NCBI RefSeq assembly: GCF_023150065.1
Contig: NZ_JAKLLN010000012.1
Location: 1 to 64,000, forward strand
Source: Zoogloea sp.
Lineage (GTDB): Bacteria; Pseudomonadota; Gammaproteobacteria; Burkholderiales; Rhodocyclaceae
Reading direction: 5' to 3'
DNA length: 64,000 nucleotides
Below the pieces are notes generated by a model. That model searched no databases and was not told the DNA's origin. It worked only from the letters and a program-made list of their open reading frames with translations. Shown here in pieces: positions 37,062 through 46,148 of the stretch; position 1 is the stretch's first letter; each line of letters starts with the position of its first letter. Both the position numbers and the translations under genes were made by a program.

Positions 37062-38326
37062 AGATCTACTGCGTCGGCGGCGCCATTCGCGACGAACTCC
37101 TCGGGCTTCCGGTCAAGGACCGGGACTGGGTCGTCGTCGGCGCCACCCCCGAAGCCCTGCTGGCCGAGGGCTATCGCCCGGTCGGCAAGGATTTTCCGGT
37201 CTTCCTCCACCCCCGCACCCACGAGGAGCATGCCCTGGCCCGCACCGAGCGCAAGACGGCGCCGGGCTATGCCGGCTTCGTCTTCCACACCGATGCGACG
37301 GTGACCCTCGAGGAAGACCTGGCCCGGCGCGATCTCACCATCAACGCCATCGCCCGGGGGGAGGATGGCGTGCTCGTCGATCCCTATGGCGGCCAGGCCG
37401 ACCTGCAGGCGCGGGTCTTCCGCCATGTCAGCCCGGCTTTCGCCGAAGACCCGGTGCGCATCCTGCGTCTGGCACGTTTCGCCGCCCGCTTTGCCGACTT
37501 TCGCGTGGCCCCGGAAACCCTGCAGCTAATGCAGGCCATGGTGGTGGCCGGCGAGGTCGACGCCCTGGTGCCGGAGCGCGTCTGGCAGGAGCTGGCCCGC
37601 GGCCTGATGGAGGCCCGGCCGTCGCGCATGATTGCGGTGTTGCGTGACTGTGGCGCCCTGGCGCGCATCCTGCCGGAGCTGGATCGCCTGTTCGGCGTTC
37701 CCCAGCCGGCCCGCTACCACCCGGAGGTCGATACGGGGGTGCATCAGCTGCTGGTCATCGACGCGGCGGCGGCTGCCGCTCAGCCGCTGGGGGTGCGCCT
37801 GGCCTGCCTGCTCCACGACCTGGGCAAGGGCCTCACTCCGGCGCACATCCTGCCCCACCATTATGGTCACGAGGCGGCCAGCGAGACCCTGGCGCGCGAG
37901 GTGTGCGAGCGCCTCAAGTGCCCGGCCGACTGCCGCGACCTGGCGGTGATGACGGCCCGCGAGCACGGAATCGTTCACCAGGCCCTGCAGCTGCGCCCGG
38001 AGACCACCGTGAAGCTCATCGAGCGCTGTGACGGCCTGCGCCGGCCGGAGCGTTTCGAGGCCATGCTGGCCGCCTGTGCCTGCGATCACCGGGGGCGTGG
38101 CGAACCGGCCGGGGGGCGGCCCTATCCCCAGCAGGCGCGGCTGCTGGCCGCCTTGCACGCCGTGCGAGGCGTGGATGCGGGGGCCATCGCCCGGCGTCTC
38201 GAGGACAAATCGCGCATCCCGGCTGCGGTCCACGAGGCCCGTGTGGCGGCAGTCAAGGCGCTGGGTGCTGCGGTGCTGGAAGAGGATACGAAGATTGACA
38301 CTTTTCCCCTCGGGGAGCGTCAGTAA
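37058..38326 (+). CDS. cca: multifunctional CCA tRNA nucleotidyltransferase
   Basis: 422 residues. It adds or repairs the 3'-CCA of tRNAs without a template. The class II nucleotidyltransferase head shows VGGAIRDELLGLPVKDRDWVVVG, the metal-binding D-x-D (KDRDWV) and RRDLTINAIA. An HD phosphohydrolase domain follows (LACLLHDLGKG), as in the E. coli enzyme, giving phosphatase and 2',3'-cyclic phosphodiesterase activity. The start overlaps the upstream stop by 4 bases. Confidence 0.95.
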   Translation: MKIYCVGGAIRDELLGLPVKDRDWVVVGATPEALLAEGYRPVGKDFPVFLHPRTHEEHALARTERKTAPGYAGFVFHTDATVTLEEDLARRDLTINAIARGEDGVLVDPYGGQADLQARVFRHVSPAFAEDPVRILRLARFAARFADFRVAPETLQLMQAMVVAGEVDALVPERVWQELARGLMEARPSRMIAVLRDCGALARILPELDRLFGVPQPARYHPEVDTGVHQLLVIDAAAAAAQPLGVRLACLLHDLGKGLTPAHILPHHYGHEAASETLAREVCERLKCPADCRDLAVMTAREHGIVHQALQLRPETTVKLIERCDGLRRPERFEAMLAACACDHRGRGEPAGGRPYPQQARLLAALHAVRGVDAGAIARRLEDKSRIPAAVHEARVAAVKALGAAVLEEDTKIDTFPLGERQ

Positions 38327-38372
38327 TCCCGCGTTCGGCCAGGGGGGATGGGGCATACAATGCCCGCCACCC

Positions 38373-40376
38373 ATGCACCCGCCCCGCGTTTTTCCTGCTC
38401 TTGATCTGTTGATCTGGCGCCTTGTGCTGCCGGTGCTGCTGCTCGTTGCCGCGGTGCCGGCCCAGGCGGTTCAGCCGATCCCCGGCTTCGCCGAAGTCCG
38501 CGCCAACGCGCGGCCGTCGGTGGCGGTGCTGCTCGCCCGGGATGGCACGCCCCTGGCCGAACGGCGCCTCGACATGGGGGTGCGGCGGCTCGAATGGGTC
38601 AGCCTCAACAGCCTCTCGCCGGCCCTCAAGGAGGCTCTGCTGGCGGCCGAGGACAAGCGTTTCTTCGAGCACTCGGGGGTGGACTGGCGGGCCTTCGCCG
38701 GTTCCCTGTGGCACAACCTGTGGTACGACCGCAAGCGCGGGGCCTCCACCCTGTCCATGCAGCTCGCCGGCCTGCTTGATCCGGATCTGGCCCTGGGGCG
38801 CAATGGCGCGCCGCGCCGTTCCTTCGGCCAGAAATGGGACCAGGCCCTGGCCGCCCAGGCGCTGGAGGCCCGCTGGACCAAGGAGCAGATCCTCGAGGCC
38901 TATCTCAACCTGGCGCCCTTCCGGGGGGATCTGCAGGGTGTCCATGCCGCGTCCCGGGCCTTCTTCGGCAAGGGGCCGGAGGCCCTGGGCCGGCCGGAGG
39001 CCCTGGTGCTGGCGGTGCTGTTGCGCGGCCCCAACGCCCGTGCCGAGGTGGTGGCCCACCGGGCCTGTGTGCTGGCGGAGCGGATCAATGCACCGGCGGC
39101 CTGCACCCCGGCCCAGCGCCTGATCAATGCCAGCCTCGACCGCCAGAACACCGCCCCGCGCTGGGATCTGGCGCCCCACGTGGCCCGTCAGCTGCTGCAG
39201 CACCCCGGCGAACGGCTGATCAGCACCCTTGACCCGGAAGCCCAGCGGGTCCTTCTCGGCGTGTTGCGGCGCCCCGGCCTGGTGGAGGGGGCCGGGGTCG
39301 TGCTGGACAATGCCACGGGCGACATCCTGGCCTATGTGGGGGGCGGGGACGCGGCCCAGCCGGACCAGGTCCCGGTGTCGCGGAGCATGGGAACCCTGCT
39401 GCAGCCCCTTGTTTACGGCTTTGCCCTCGAGCGTCGTCTGCTCACCGCGGCAAGCCTGATCGAGGAGCCCCTTTCCAATCACGCCCCCACCGTGCCCGAG
39501 GATCACACCTGGGTCAGTGTGCGCCAGGCCCTGGCCAGCGGAATGGCGGATCCGGCCCAGGCGGTGGCCCGCATGGTGGGCGACGGGCTCGCCGAACGTC
39601 TGCGTCAGGTCGAGGTGGACTGGCCCCGGGGCATGCTGCCGGAGCTCGGCCTTCTCCAGCTTGCCGGTCTGTACCGGACCCTGCCCGCCGGCGGGCAGTG
39701 GCTGGCGCCGCGCCTGCTGGCAACACCCGAGCGCCAGCCGCGCCGGGTCCTGCGGGCCGAGGCGGCCTTCATCGTCAGTGAGATCCTGGTGGATACCGAG
39801 CTTGAGGGGGGCACCCTGCCGCTGGTCCATCGCCAGTACGCGGTGGACGGGCGGGAAGCCCTCGAGGCAGGCTATTCCGACCGTTTCACGGTGGTCCTGT
39901 GGGCATCGGGCGGGCGGGGTACCCCGGCGCTGGCCGGCCAGGCCTGGCAGGACATCCTGCGCGGCCTGCATCGTCAGCAGGCCGCCCATCGCCTGGTGCC
40001 GCCGCCGGGGGTGGTGTCGGCCCTGGTGGTCTTTGAGCCACCCATCGAAAGCCCGCGCCGGGAGTGGTTCATCCGCGGTACCGAGCTGGAGCGGGTGGGG
40101 CTGCCACGCAGCCTCCCGCGGATCACCTACCCGGCCAACGGCCTGCTGGTGGACGCGATGGCCCTGGTCGACGACCCCGCCTTCCGGGTGAGCCTCGATG
40201 CCACCCATGCACCGCCGGGGGCGTGGTGGCGGCTCAATGGCGAGAGGCTGGTCGGCAGCAACGGCCTGCGCCTGGCCTGGCGCCCGGTGGCCGGCCGGCA
40301 TGTGCTGGAGCTGATGTCGGCCGAGGGGCAGATCCTCGACAGCGTGATCTTTGCGGTGCGTGCCCCGCTGGACTGA
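38373..40376 (+). CDS. pbpC: penicillin-binding protein 1C-like glycosyltransferase with a degenerate transpeptidase domain
   Basis: 667 residues: signal/anchor helix, GT51 domain (catalytic E93 in AEDKRFFEHSG, then GASTLSMQ), transpeptidase-like domain and a C-terminal PBP1C domain (ITYPANGLLVDAMAL). The glycosyltransferase motifs look intact for this family. All three transpeptidase motifs are altered: SxxK reads T341-L-L-Q344 (SRSMGTLLQPLVYG), SxN reads S-G-M391, and K-T-G-T reads R494-E-A-L. The penicillin-binding site should therefore be inactive, leaving a glycan polymerase. No alpha-2-macroglobulin partner gene is adjacent. The frame is unbroken, so this is not a pseudogene. Confidence 0.88.
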   Translation: MHPPRVFPALDLLIWRLVLPVLLLVAAVPAQAVQPIPGFAEVRANARPSVAVLLARDGTPLAERRLDMGVRRLEWVSLNSLSPALKEALLAAEDKRFFEHSGVDWRAFAGSLWHNLWYDRKRGASTLSMQLAGLLDPDLALGRNGAPRRSFGQKWDQALAAQALEARWTKEQILEAYLNLAPFRGDLQGVHAASRAFFGKGPEALGRPEALVLAVLLRGPNARAEVVAHRACVLAERINAPAACTPAQRLINASLDRQNTAPRWDLAPHVARQLLQHPGERLISTLDPEAQRVLLGVLRRPGLVEGAGVVLDNATGDILAYVGGGDAAQPDQVPVSRSMGTLLQPLVYGFALERRLLTAASLIEEPLSNHAPTVPEDHTWVSVRQALASGMADPAQAVARMVGDGLAERLRQVEVDWPRGMLPELGLLQLAGLYRTLPAGGQWLAPRLLATPERQPRRVLRAEAAFIVSEILVDTELEGGTLPLVHRQYAVDGREALEAGYSDRFTVVLWASGGRGTPALAGQAWQDILRGLHRQQAAHRLVPPPGVVSALVVFEPPIESPRREWFIRGTELERVGLPRSLPRITYPANGLLVDAMALVDDPAFRVSLDATHAPPGAWWRLNGERLVGSNGLRLAWRPVAGRHVLELMSAEGQILDSVIFAVRAPLD

Positions 40377-40383
40377 GGGCGCC

Positions 40384-40581
40384 CTACAACCAGCGGATCA
40401 GCAGGAAGACCAGCAGCGACATCAGCAGCGTGCTGGTGAGCGGAATGTGGATGTGGCGACCGAACAGATCGAAGTGGAGGTCACCCGGGAGGTGGCCGAT
40501 GCGCCAGCGTCGCAGCGCCAGGCCGGAACCCAGGCCCGACACCACCGCCAGTATCACGATTGCCAGCAACCACTTGAGCAT
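40384..40581 (-). CDS. DUF2905 family small membrane protein
   Basis: 65 residues with two hydrophobic helices (3-23 and 46-64) around a loop GHLPGDLHFDLFGRHIHIPLTS. This L-P-G-D...P-L-T-S layout is typical of DUF2905, a widespread small inner-membrane family of unknown function. ATG 40581 is chosen; a much longer in-frame opening upstream overlaps the next gene antisense and is spurious. It converges with pbpC, stops 7 bases apart. Confidence 0.82.
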   Translation of the reverse strand: MLKWLLAIVILAVVSGLGSGLALRRWRIGHLPGDLHFDLFGRHIHIPLTSTLLMSLLVFLLIRWL

Positions 40582-40769
40582 TGCCCTTGACCCGTCTGCA
40601 TCGAAAGCGCGATTTAACCGCGGATTGGGGCGGGCCGGCAGGTTTTCTGCTTTCCCACTTGGATGACGTGCTGTAAGTTGTGTCCCCACAACAATAGCAA
40701 TCCAGAACAGCTCATGACCCTGACTTTCTTCCCTGTGCCCCTGCACGCCTGTCTGCGGGGCCTTTCTGC

Positions 40770-41573
40770 ATGAACCGCTCCCGTTTCGGTGATCTTGAGG
40801 TCCTGTGTCGCAGCCCTGAAGGTGAGTCCCGGGAGACTCCGCTGCTCTTCGTTCATGGTGCCTATACGGGCGCCTGGTGCTGGGACGAGTTCTTTCTGCG
40901 CCATTTTGCGGCGCAAGGCTACAGCGCCTACGCCTTGTCCCTGTCCGGCCATGGCGGCAGCCGCGGGCGGGCCTATCTCGACAGCTTCTCCATCGCCGAC
41001 TACGTGGACGATGTGGCCGAGGTGGTGGACAAACTGGCCGTGCCGCCGGTGCTGATCGGCCACTCCATGGGCGGCATGGTGCTGCAGAAGTATCTCGAGA
41101 AGCATTCGGCACCCGCGGTGGTGCTGATGTCGTCGGTGCCGCCCCAGGGGCTGCTCGGTTCGGCCTTCGGGCTGGCCTTCTCCAAGCCCAACCTGATGGG
41201 TGACCTGAACCGCATCATGGGGGGCGGCCAGCCGCAGATGGAAACCCTGCGCCAGGCCATGTTCCATGAGGCGGTCGAACTGGAGCGCCTGCAGCGCTAC
41301 TACCACTTGTGCCAGCCCGAGTCCCACCGGGCCATCTGGGACATGTCCCTGTTCGACCTGCCCTTCGTCTCACGCATGCAGTTGCCGCCCATGCTGGTCC
41401 TCGGGGCCGAGCATGATGTGCTGATTCCGCCGGATCAGGTGCGCATGACCGCCCGCCGCTATGGCGTGGAGGCGAAGATCCTGCCGGGGCTGGGGCACGG
41501 CATGATGATGGAGAGCGACTGGCGGGTGGCGGCGGACCCGATCATCGCCTGGTTGAAAAGTCAGGATTTGTAA
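40770..41573 (+). CDS. alpha/beta hydrolase
   Basis: 267 residues. Classical fold with FVHGAYTGAWCWDEFF (oxyanion region), nucleophile S99 in GHSMGG, acid Asp in GAEHDVLIP and base His in GLGHGMM. Family members include esterases, lipases and haloalkane dehalogenase relatives; the substrate is unknown and no pathway genes are near. ATG 40770 begins close to the folded core. A strong hairpin follows the stop codon. Confidence 0.88.
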   Translation: MNRSRFGDLEVLCRSPEGESRETPLLFVHGAYTGAWCWDEFFLRHFAAQGYSAYALSLSGHGGSRGRAYLDSFSIADYVDDVAEVVDKLAVPPVLIGHSMGGMVLQKYLEKHSAPAVVLMSSVPPQGLLGSAFGLAFSKPNLMGDLNRIMGGGQPQMETLRQAMFHEAVELERLQRYYHLCQPESHRAIWDMSLFDLPFVSRMQLPPMLVLGAEHDVLIPPDQVRMTARRYGVEAKILPGLGHGMMMESDWRVAADPIIAWLKSQDL

Positions 41574-41598
41574 GCCGGCGGCAAAAAAGCGCCGGCTT
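41572..41598 (+). terminator. hairpin after the alpha/beta hydrolase gene
   Basis: AAGCCGGCG (41572-41580) pairs perfectly with CGCCGGCTT (41590-41598) around a GCAAAAAAG loop; it starts inside the stop codon. Only a short TTGT follows, so strength as an intrinsic terminator is moderate. Confidence 0.65.
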
Positions 41599-41783
41599 GT
41601 GAACTCCGTCATTGCGACGGGCGTTCCGGCAGCCCATTCTAGAGCCATGCACACGGCCGATGTATCGTTGGGGAAAGTCCCTTGTCCCCCTGCCTCGTGC
41701 CGGAGTCCCTTCAACCTTTGGACGCTGCAGCCGTTAATAAAATCAGCGGGGATTGCTCCCTTCACCCCGCAACGGAGGCCGAA

Positions 41784-42002
41784 ATGGTGATCTGCATGGA
41801 TATGGAAAGCGGTGCCTGCACCCCCCTGGACCTGGATGGTGAGTCCGGCCTGGCCTACAGCGAAGAAGTGCTGAACGCCAATCTGTTGCCCCCCGAGCTC
41901 GCCCTTGGCCTGCAGGAAATCCCGGTGTCGTCGCCGGAGCGACACTTCGTTCCCACGGACGTGGATGCCTTCCTGAGCGCGGTGTACCGCTTCCAGGAAT
42001 AA
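41784..42002 (+). CDS. small acidic orphan protein
   Basis: 72 residues from ATG 41784, preceded by CGGAGG. Strongly acidic with two cysteines near the N-terminus (C4 and C12), no signal peptide and no membrane helix; the end is DVDAFLSAVYRFQE. I recognise no family. It has its own ribosome site and is followed by a perfect terminator hairpin, so it looks like a real free-standing small gene. The longer in-frame ORF from 41682 is less likely. Confidence 0.6.
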   Translation: MVICMDMESGACTPLDLDGESGLAYSEEVLNANLLPPELALGLQEIPVSSPERHFVPTDVDAFLSAVYRFQE

Positions 42003-42027
42003 ACCGCCCGTCACCCGCAGGATGTGA

Positions 42028-42053
42028 AAACGCCGGCCCTTGAGCCGGCGTTT
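42028..42053. terminator. bidirectional terminator
   Basis: AAACGCCGGC (42028-42037) pairs perfectly with GCCGGCGTTT (42044-42053), loop CCTTGA. It has T-runs on both strands and separates the 72-residue gene from the convergent methyltransferase gene ending at 42078. Confidence 0.85.
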
Positions 42054-42077
42054 CCTTGTCAGGCGGGGCGGATGAGA

Positions 42078-43238
42078 CTACAGCGTGTGCAGCCGGTCGC
42101 CGCGCCGGAAGCCGATCAGGGGCTGCACGATACCCTTGCCAAGGGCAATCACCTTGAACAACTCGCCCATCTCATGGGGCCCCGTCAGGCGTTGCACGGC
42201 CTTGGCGGCACGGATGTAGTCCGTACTCTCCTTCGGTGCCCGCCGCGCCAGGCATTCCAGGATCCCGCAGTTGAAGAGCAGGTTGGCCTGGTCGGCATAG
42301 CCCAGCACGTCCAGCCCGGCCTCAAAGCCGGCCTCGGCGGCCGCGGTGAAGTCCACGAAGGCGGTGATGTCGTTGAGCCCCGGCCACAGGAAAGGGTCGC
42401 CGTGGGCGTGATGCCGGAAGTAGCACAGCAGCGTGCCGGTGCTGCGGCTGGGCAGGTAGTACTCCGCCCGCGGGTAGCCGTAATCCACCAGCAGCAGGGC
42501 ACCCTGTTCCAGCCGGGCCGCCCATTCGCCAATCCACGCCCGCCCGGCCAGGTTCAGCTCACTGACGTACTCGCCTTCGTCGGGCAGGGGCAGCCCCAGG
42601 GCCTCCGCGGCCTCGGCAACCCTGCCGGTTGCCGGTTGGTCGGCCCACACGAAGCGGCCTTCGCCATCCACGGCCACGCCGCGCTCGAAGATCCCCTCCG
42701 GGCGCCAGGCGATCAGGTGCACCGGCATCACATCCAGGACTTCATTGGCCACCATGGCGCCGGAGAAGTGCTCGGGCAGCCCGTCCAGCCAGCTGACCCG
42801 GCTGGCCAGGTGGGGGGCCTTGCTGGCCAGGGTGTCGAACTGGCGCTCGCGCAGCTCGGCGGACACCTCGAGGATGCCGTAGCTTTCCGGCAGGGCGCCA
42901 CGATGCTCCAGCTCCAGCAGCAGGTCGGCGGCCAGCAGGCCGGTGCCGGCTCCGGCCTCGATCACGTGGGGAGCCGACAGGTCCATGATCTGCTGGACCT
43001 GGGTGGCCAGGGCCTGCCCGAACAGCGGAGTGAGCTCGGGGGCGGTGATGAAATCACCCCCTGCACCGAACTTGCGGGCGCCGCCGCTGTAATAGCCCAA
43101 CCCGGGGGCGTAAAGGGCCTCGGCCATGTAGGTGGCGAAGGAGATCCAGCCGCCCTCGGCTTCGATCAGCGCGTGCAGACGGGTCAGGAGGCGCCCGCTC
43201 TGCTCAAGGGCGTCGGGGGAAGGCTGGGGAAGGCTCAT
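42078..43238 (-). CDS. class I SAM-dependent methyltransferase, MidA/NDUFAF7 family
   Basis: 386 residues. The start GGWISFATYMAEALYAPGLGYYSGG and the SAM-binding segment VIEAGAGTGLLAADLL, followed by LEVSAELRERQ and ANEVLDVMPV, identify the NDUFAF7/MidA family. In mitochondria the enzyme methylates an arginine of complex I subunit NDUFS2; bacterial targets are not established. Interestingly an NDUFA9-like gene also lies in the window. It is divergent from the pteridine reductase gene. Confidence 0.9.
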   Translation of the reverse strand: MSLPQPSPDALEQSGRLLTRLHALIEAEGGWISFATYMAEALYAPGLGYYSGGARKFGAGGDFITAPELTPLFGQALATQVQQIMDLSAPHVIEAGAGTGLLAADLLLELEHRGALPESYGILEVSAELRERQFDTLASKAPHLASRVSWLDGLPEHFSGAMVANEVLDVMPVHLIAWRPEGIFERGVAVDGEGRFVWADQPATGRVAEAAEALGLPLPDEGEYVSELNLAGRAWIGEWAARLEQGALLLVDYGYPRAEYYLPSRSTGTLLCYFRHHAHGDPFLWPGLNDITAFVDFTAAAEAGFEAGLDVLGYADQANLLFNCGILECLARRAPKESTDYIRAAKAVQRLTGPHEMGELFKVIALGKGIVQPLIGFRRGDRLHTL

Positions 43239-43349
43239 GGGAAGGACGCCGTAGACAAAGCCGGCATTCTACCCGCGCCGGCCGCCGCCCCGGCAGGGCT
43301 GAGGCACCGTATCATGGCGATCCCCGCAGTCGATTTCCTCTTGCAACAC

Positions 43350-44099
43350 ATGAACTCTCACTCCATTGCCCCCGTGGTGCTGGTGACCGGCGGTGCCCGC
43401 CGCGTCGGTGCGGAGATCGCCCGCCGCCTGCATGCTGCCGGCGCCCGGGTGGCCCTGCATTACCGCAGTTCTGCGGCCAACGCGGAGGCGCTGGCCGCAG
43501 GTTTCAACGCCGAGCGGCCCGATTCGGCCCTGGTGCTGCAGGCCGATCTGCTCGACACGGCCTGCCTGCCCGGATTGGTCTCGGCCGTGCTGGAGCGTTT
43601 CGGGCGGCTGGACGGGCTGGTGAACAACGCATCGAGCTTCTTCCCCACGGCGCTCGGTGACATCGACGAAACGGCCTGGGCCGACCTCATCGGCTCCAAC
43701 CTGAAGGCGCCCCTGTTCCTGGCCCAGGCGGCCGCGCCCCATCTGAAGGCCAGTGGCGGCGCCATCATCAACATTGTGGATATCCATGCCGAGCGTCCGC
43801 TCAAGGGTTATCCCCTTTATTCGACAGCCAAGGCCGGCCTGCTCGGCCTGACCCGCGCCCTGGCCCTCGAGCTGGCGCCCCGGGTGCGCGTCAATGGCGT
43901 CGCACCGGGGGCCATCGAGTGGCCGGATGACGGGCAGTTTTCCCCGTCCGAGCGGGAGGCCATCGTCCGTCACACCCTGCTGGGCCGGACCGGCGCGCCG
44001 TCGGACATCGCCCGGACGGTGGCTTTCCTGCTCTTCGACGCGCCCTACATCACCGGCCAGGTCATCGCCGTTGATGGGGGGCGCAGTGCCCACCTGTAG
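43350..44099 (+). CDS. folM: pteridine reductase (FolM-like SDR)
   Basis: 249 residues. Classical SDR: cofactor motif [19 protein letters not shown], where the R-R favours NADPH, N-N-A-S (VNNASSF), and Y-x-x-x-K (LYSTAKAG). The catalytic Ser is replaced by Asp ([12 protein letters not shown]), the hallmark of pteridine reductases and FolM, which reduce dihydrobiopterin, dihydromonapterin or dihydrofolate. ATG 43350 precedes the cofactor motif by the usual distance. The ttcA gene follows. Confidence 0.87.
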   Translation: MNSHSIAPVVLVTGGARRVGAEIARRLHAAGARVALHYRSSAANAEALAAGFNAERPDSALVLQADLLDTACLPGLVSAVLERFGRLDGLVNNASSFFPTALGDIDETAWADLIGSNLKAPLFLAQAAAPHLKASGGAIINIVDIHAERPLKGYPLYSTAKAGLLGLTRALALELAPRVRVNGVAPGAIEWPDDGQFSPSEREAIVRHTLLGRTGAPSDIARTVAFLLFDAPYITGQVIAVDGGRSAHL

Positions 44100-44167
44100 T
44101 TTGTTTTACACTTCTGGCCGGCCGTGCGGATATTCGGTCGGACTATAATCATCTGAACTGGATTGAC

Positions 44168-45115
44168 ATGGAACACGTAGTGGCAGCCCCCGCTTTTTCA
44201 CCCGCCGACCCCGCCCCGGAGAAGGAGTCCCGTTTCTCGAACACCTTCCTGCGCCTCAAGAAACACCTCGAGCGCAAGGTTGGCGAGGCGATAGGTGATT
44301 ACGGCATGATTGCCGACGGTGACGTGGTCATGGTGTGCGTGTCGGGGGGCAAGGATTCCTTCACCCTGCTGTCCATCCTGCTGGCCCTGCGCGAACGGGC
44401 GCCGATCGATTTCCGCATCGTGGCCATGAACCTGGACCAGAAGCAGCCCGGTTTTCCCGACCACGTCCTGCCGGCCTATTTCGAGTCCATCGGGGTCGAA
44501 TACCGCATCGTCACCGAGAACACCTACAAGATCGTCAAGGACAAGATCCCCGAGGGTAAGACCACCTGCTCCCTGTGTTCGCGCCTGCGCCGGGGCATCA
44601 TCTACCGCACGGCCAAGGATATCGGCGCCACCAAGATCGCCCTCGGCCATCACCGGGACGACATGATCGAGACCCTGTTTCTCAACATGTTCTTCGGTGG
44701 CAAGATGAAGTCCATGCCCCCCAAGCTGGTCAGTGACGATCGTCAGAACGTGGTGATCCGCCCGCTGGCCTACTGTTCCGAGAAAGACATCGAGCGTTTT
44801 GCCCGGGGCATGGAATATCCGATCATCCCGTGCAACTTGTGCGGCAGTCAGGAGAATGCGCAGCGCAAGCAGATCAAGGCTATGCTTCGTGACTGGGACA
44901 CGCGTTTTCCGGGCCGCATCGTCTCCATCGCCACGGCCCTCAAGAACGTGGTGCCGTCCCATCTGGCCGACAATGCATTGTTTGATTTCCAGGGTGTGTC
45001 CTGCGAGACCCAGGTCGAGCAGGGGGATGTGGTTTTCGATAGCCCCGACATGCCAGACATGTCCGGGATACAGCCCGAATCCGATGCGATTCCCATCGGT
45101 GTGTGGAGAAGCTAG
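44168..45115 (+). CDS. ttcA: tRNA 2-thiocytidine(32) synthetase
   Basis: 315 residues. PP-loop ATPase motif S59-G-G-K-D-S64 and the two C-x-x-C pairs (C134-S-L-C137 and C222-N-L-C225) that hold the iron-sulfur cluster are present. TtcA puts sulfur on cytidine 32 of some tRNAs. About 15 extra N-terminal residues ([17 protein letters not shown]) precede the conserved start. The C-terminus carries a Met/Asp-rich [11 protein letters not shown] stretch of no known use. Confidence 0.94.
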   Translation: MEHVVAAPAFSPADPAPEKESRFSNTFLRLKKHLERKVGEAIGDYGMIADGDVVMVCVSGGKDSFTLLSILLALRERAPIDFRIVAMNLDQKQPGFPDHVLPAYFESIGVEYRIVTENTYKIVKDKIPEGKTTCSLCSRLRRGIIYRTAKDIGATKIALGHHRDDMIETLFLNMFFGGKMKSMPPKLVSDDRQNVVIRPLAYCSEKDIERFARGMEYPIIPCNLCGSQENAQRKQIKAMLRDWDTRFPGRIVSIATALKNVVPSHLADNALFDFQGVSCETQVEQGDVVFDSPDMPDMSGIQPESDAIPIGVWRS

Positions 45116-45214
45116 TGCCGGAGTACCTAGCGCCAGGTCTTGGCCGGGCTTTCCCCGGGGAGGCGGGCAGCGTACCGGGTGAGTCGTCAAATTCCGTCGT
45201 CGGAGTCTGTGAGA

Positions 45215-46075
45215 ATGAGTGAGCGTCCCTCCGCCGCGTGCCTTCTGTATGCCGATGTGGCCGGCGGCGCACGTCTTGCCGTCAAGCTCGGCGAAGCCGA
45301 GGCCGGCTATGCGGTCGAGCGCTGCCTGAACCGGATGTCCCGATGCGCGGAGGCCTATTCGGCCAGTGGCCTCGAACTGCATCCGGACGGGCTGGTGGCA
45401 CGCTTTGCGGAGGCGGATTCAGCCTTGCTGGCCGCCCGGGAGATGCGGGAGCGGGTGCGGGCTCTGCCGCCGATGAGCGGCATCAAGCTCGTCCTGCGGG
45501 CCGGGGTGGTGCTCGAGGCCGAGGCCGAGAAGGCCGACGAAAGGGCCGAGGCGATGGCCGTCAGGCTGGTCGCCAGCCACAACCCCGATACCATCTCGGT
45601 ATCCGAGAGTTTCAGCGAAGTCCTGTCGCCTTCCATGCGTCGCATGCTCAGCCGCCTGGAGGAGAGCAAGGGGACACCGTTTCCGACCCTTGAACTGGGT
45701 GATCTGCCGCCACCGACCCCGGCCGAGCTGCGCCAGGAGGCGGCGCAGGCGCTCAAGCAGCTGCGGGTGAGTTTCCGCGGGCAGAGCTGGGTCATCGATG
45801 CGGCCCATCCCACCCTGCTCTTCGGGCGCGAAACCGGCAACGACATCGTGGTGGCCGATCCACGGGTGTCCCGGCAGCATGCCCGCATCGAGCTGCGCAG
45901 CGGCCTGTTCTATCTTGCCGACTCCAGCACCAATGGCACCTATCTGCTCGAAGAGGGCAACGCCGAGCATTGCATCAAGCGTGATGAGTTCATCCTGGGT
46001 GAGAAGGGGCACATCGGCTGCGGCTTCTCGCCGGCCGAGAACATGTCCGACGCAGTGGCGTTCGCTGTCGACTGA
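45215..46075 (+). CDS. FHA domain protein with an N-terminal degenerate adenylate cyclase-like domain
   Basis: 286 residues. Residues 5-140 follow the class III cyclase fold: LLYAD14VAG, GLELHPD58GLVARF, and LRAGVVLEAEAEKADERA with R117. Two metal-binding-like Asp remain, but the base-recognition and transition-state residues (V-N-x-A-x-R) are not kept, so catalysis is doubtful. Residues 200-275 form a forkhead-associated domain (GRETGNDIVV, SRQHARI, STNGTYL) that binds phosphothreonine. It probably acts in a Ser/Thr phosphorylation-linked signal path. ATG 45215 follows GGAG. Confidence 0.82.
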   Translation: MSERPSAACLLYADVAGGARLAVKLGEAEAGYAVERCLNRMSRCAEAYSASGLELHPDGLVARFAEADSALLAAREMRERVRALPPMSGIKLVLRAGVVLEAEAEKADERAEAMAVRLVASHNPDTISVSESFSEVLSPSMRRMLSRLEESKGTPFPTLELGDLPPPTPAELRQEAAQALKQLRVSFRGQSWVIDAAHPTLLFGRETGNDIVVADPRVSRQHARIELRSGLFYLADSSTNGTYLLEEGNAEHCIKRDEFILGEKGHIGCGFSPAENMSDAVAFAVD

Positions 46076-46103
46076 GCCGCGGCGGCGTCCGGGCTGAAAT
46101 ACA

Positions 46104-46128
46104 GAAGGGCCGCAATTTGCGGCCCTTC
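46104..46128. terminator. bidirectional terminator between the FHA gene and psiF
   Basis: A perfect 10-bp stem, GAAGGGCCGC (46104-46113) with GCGGCCCTTC (46119-46128) and loop AATTT, lies between two convergent genes. T content after the stem is low on both strands. Confidence 0.7.
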
Positions 46129-46148
46129 GTGCTGTCGGGGTGGGCGGA

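Noticed and set aside
38373-40376. Missing second catalytic Glu in the glycosyltransferase domain of the PBP1C-like protein (Gln157)
   Set aside because: From memory, E. coli PbpC also has Gln at this place, so it is normal for the family and not evidence of inactivation.
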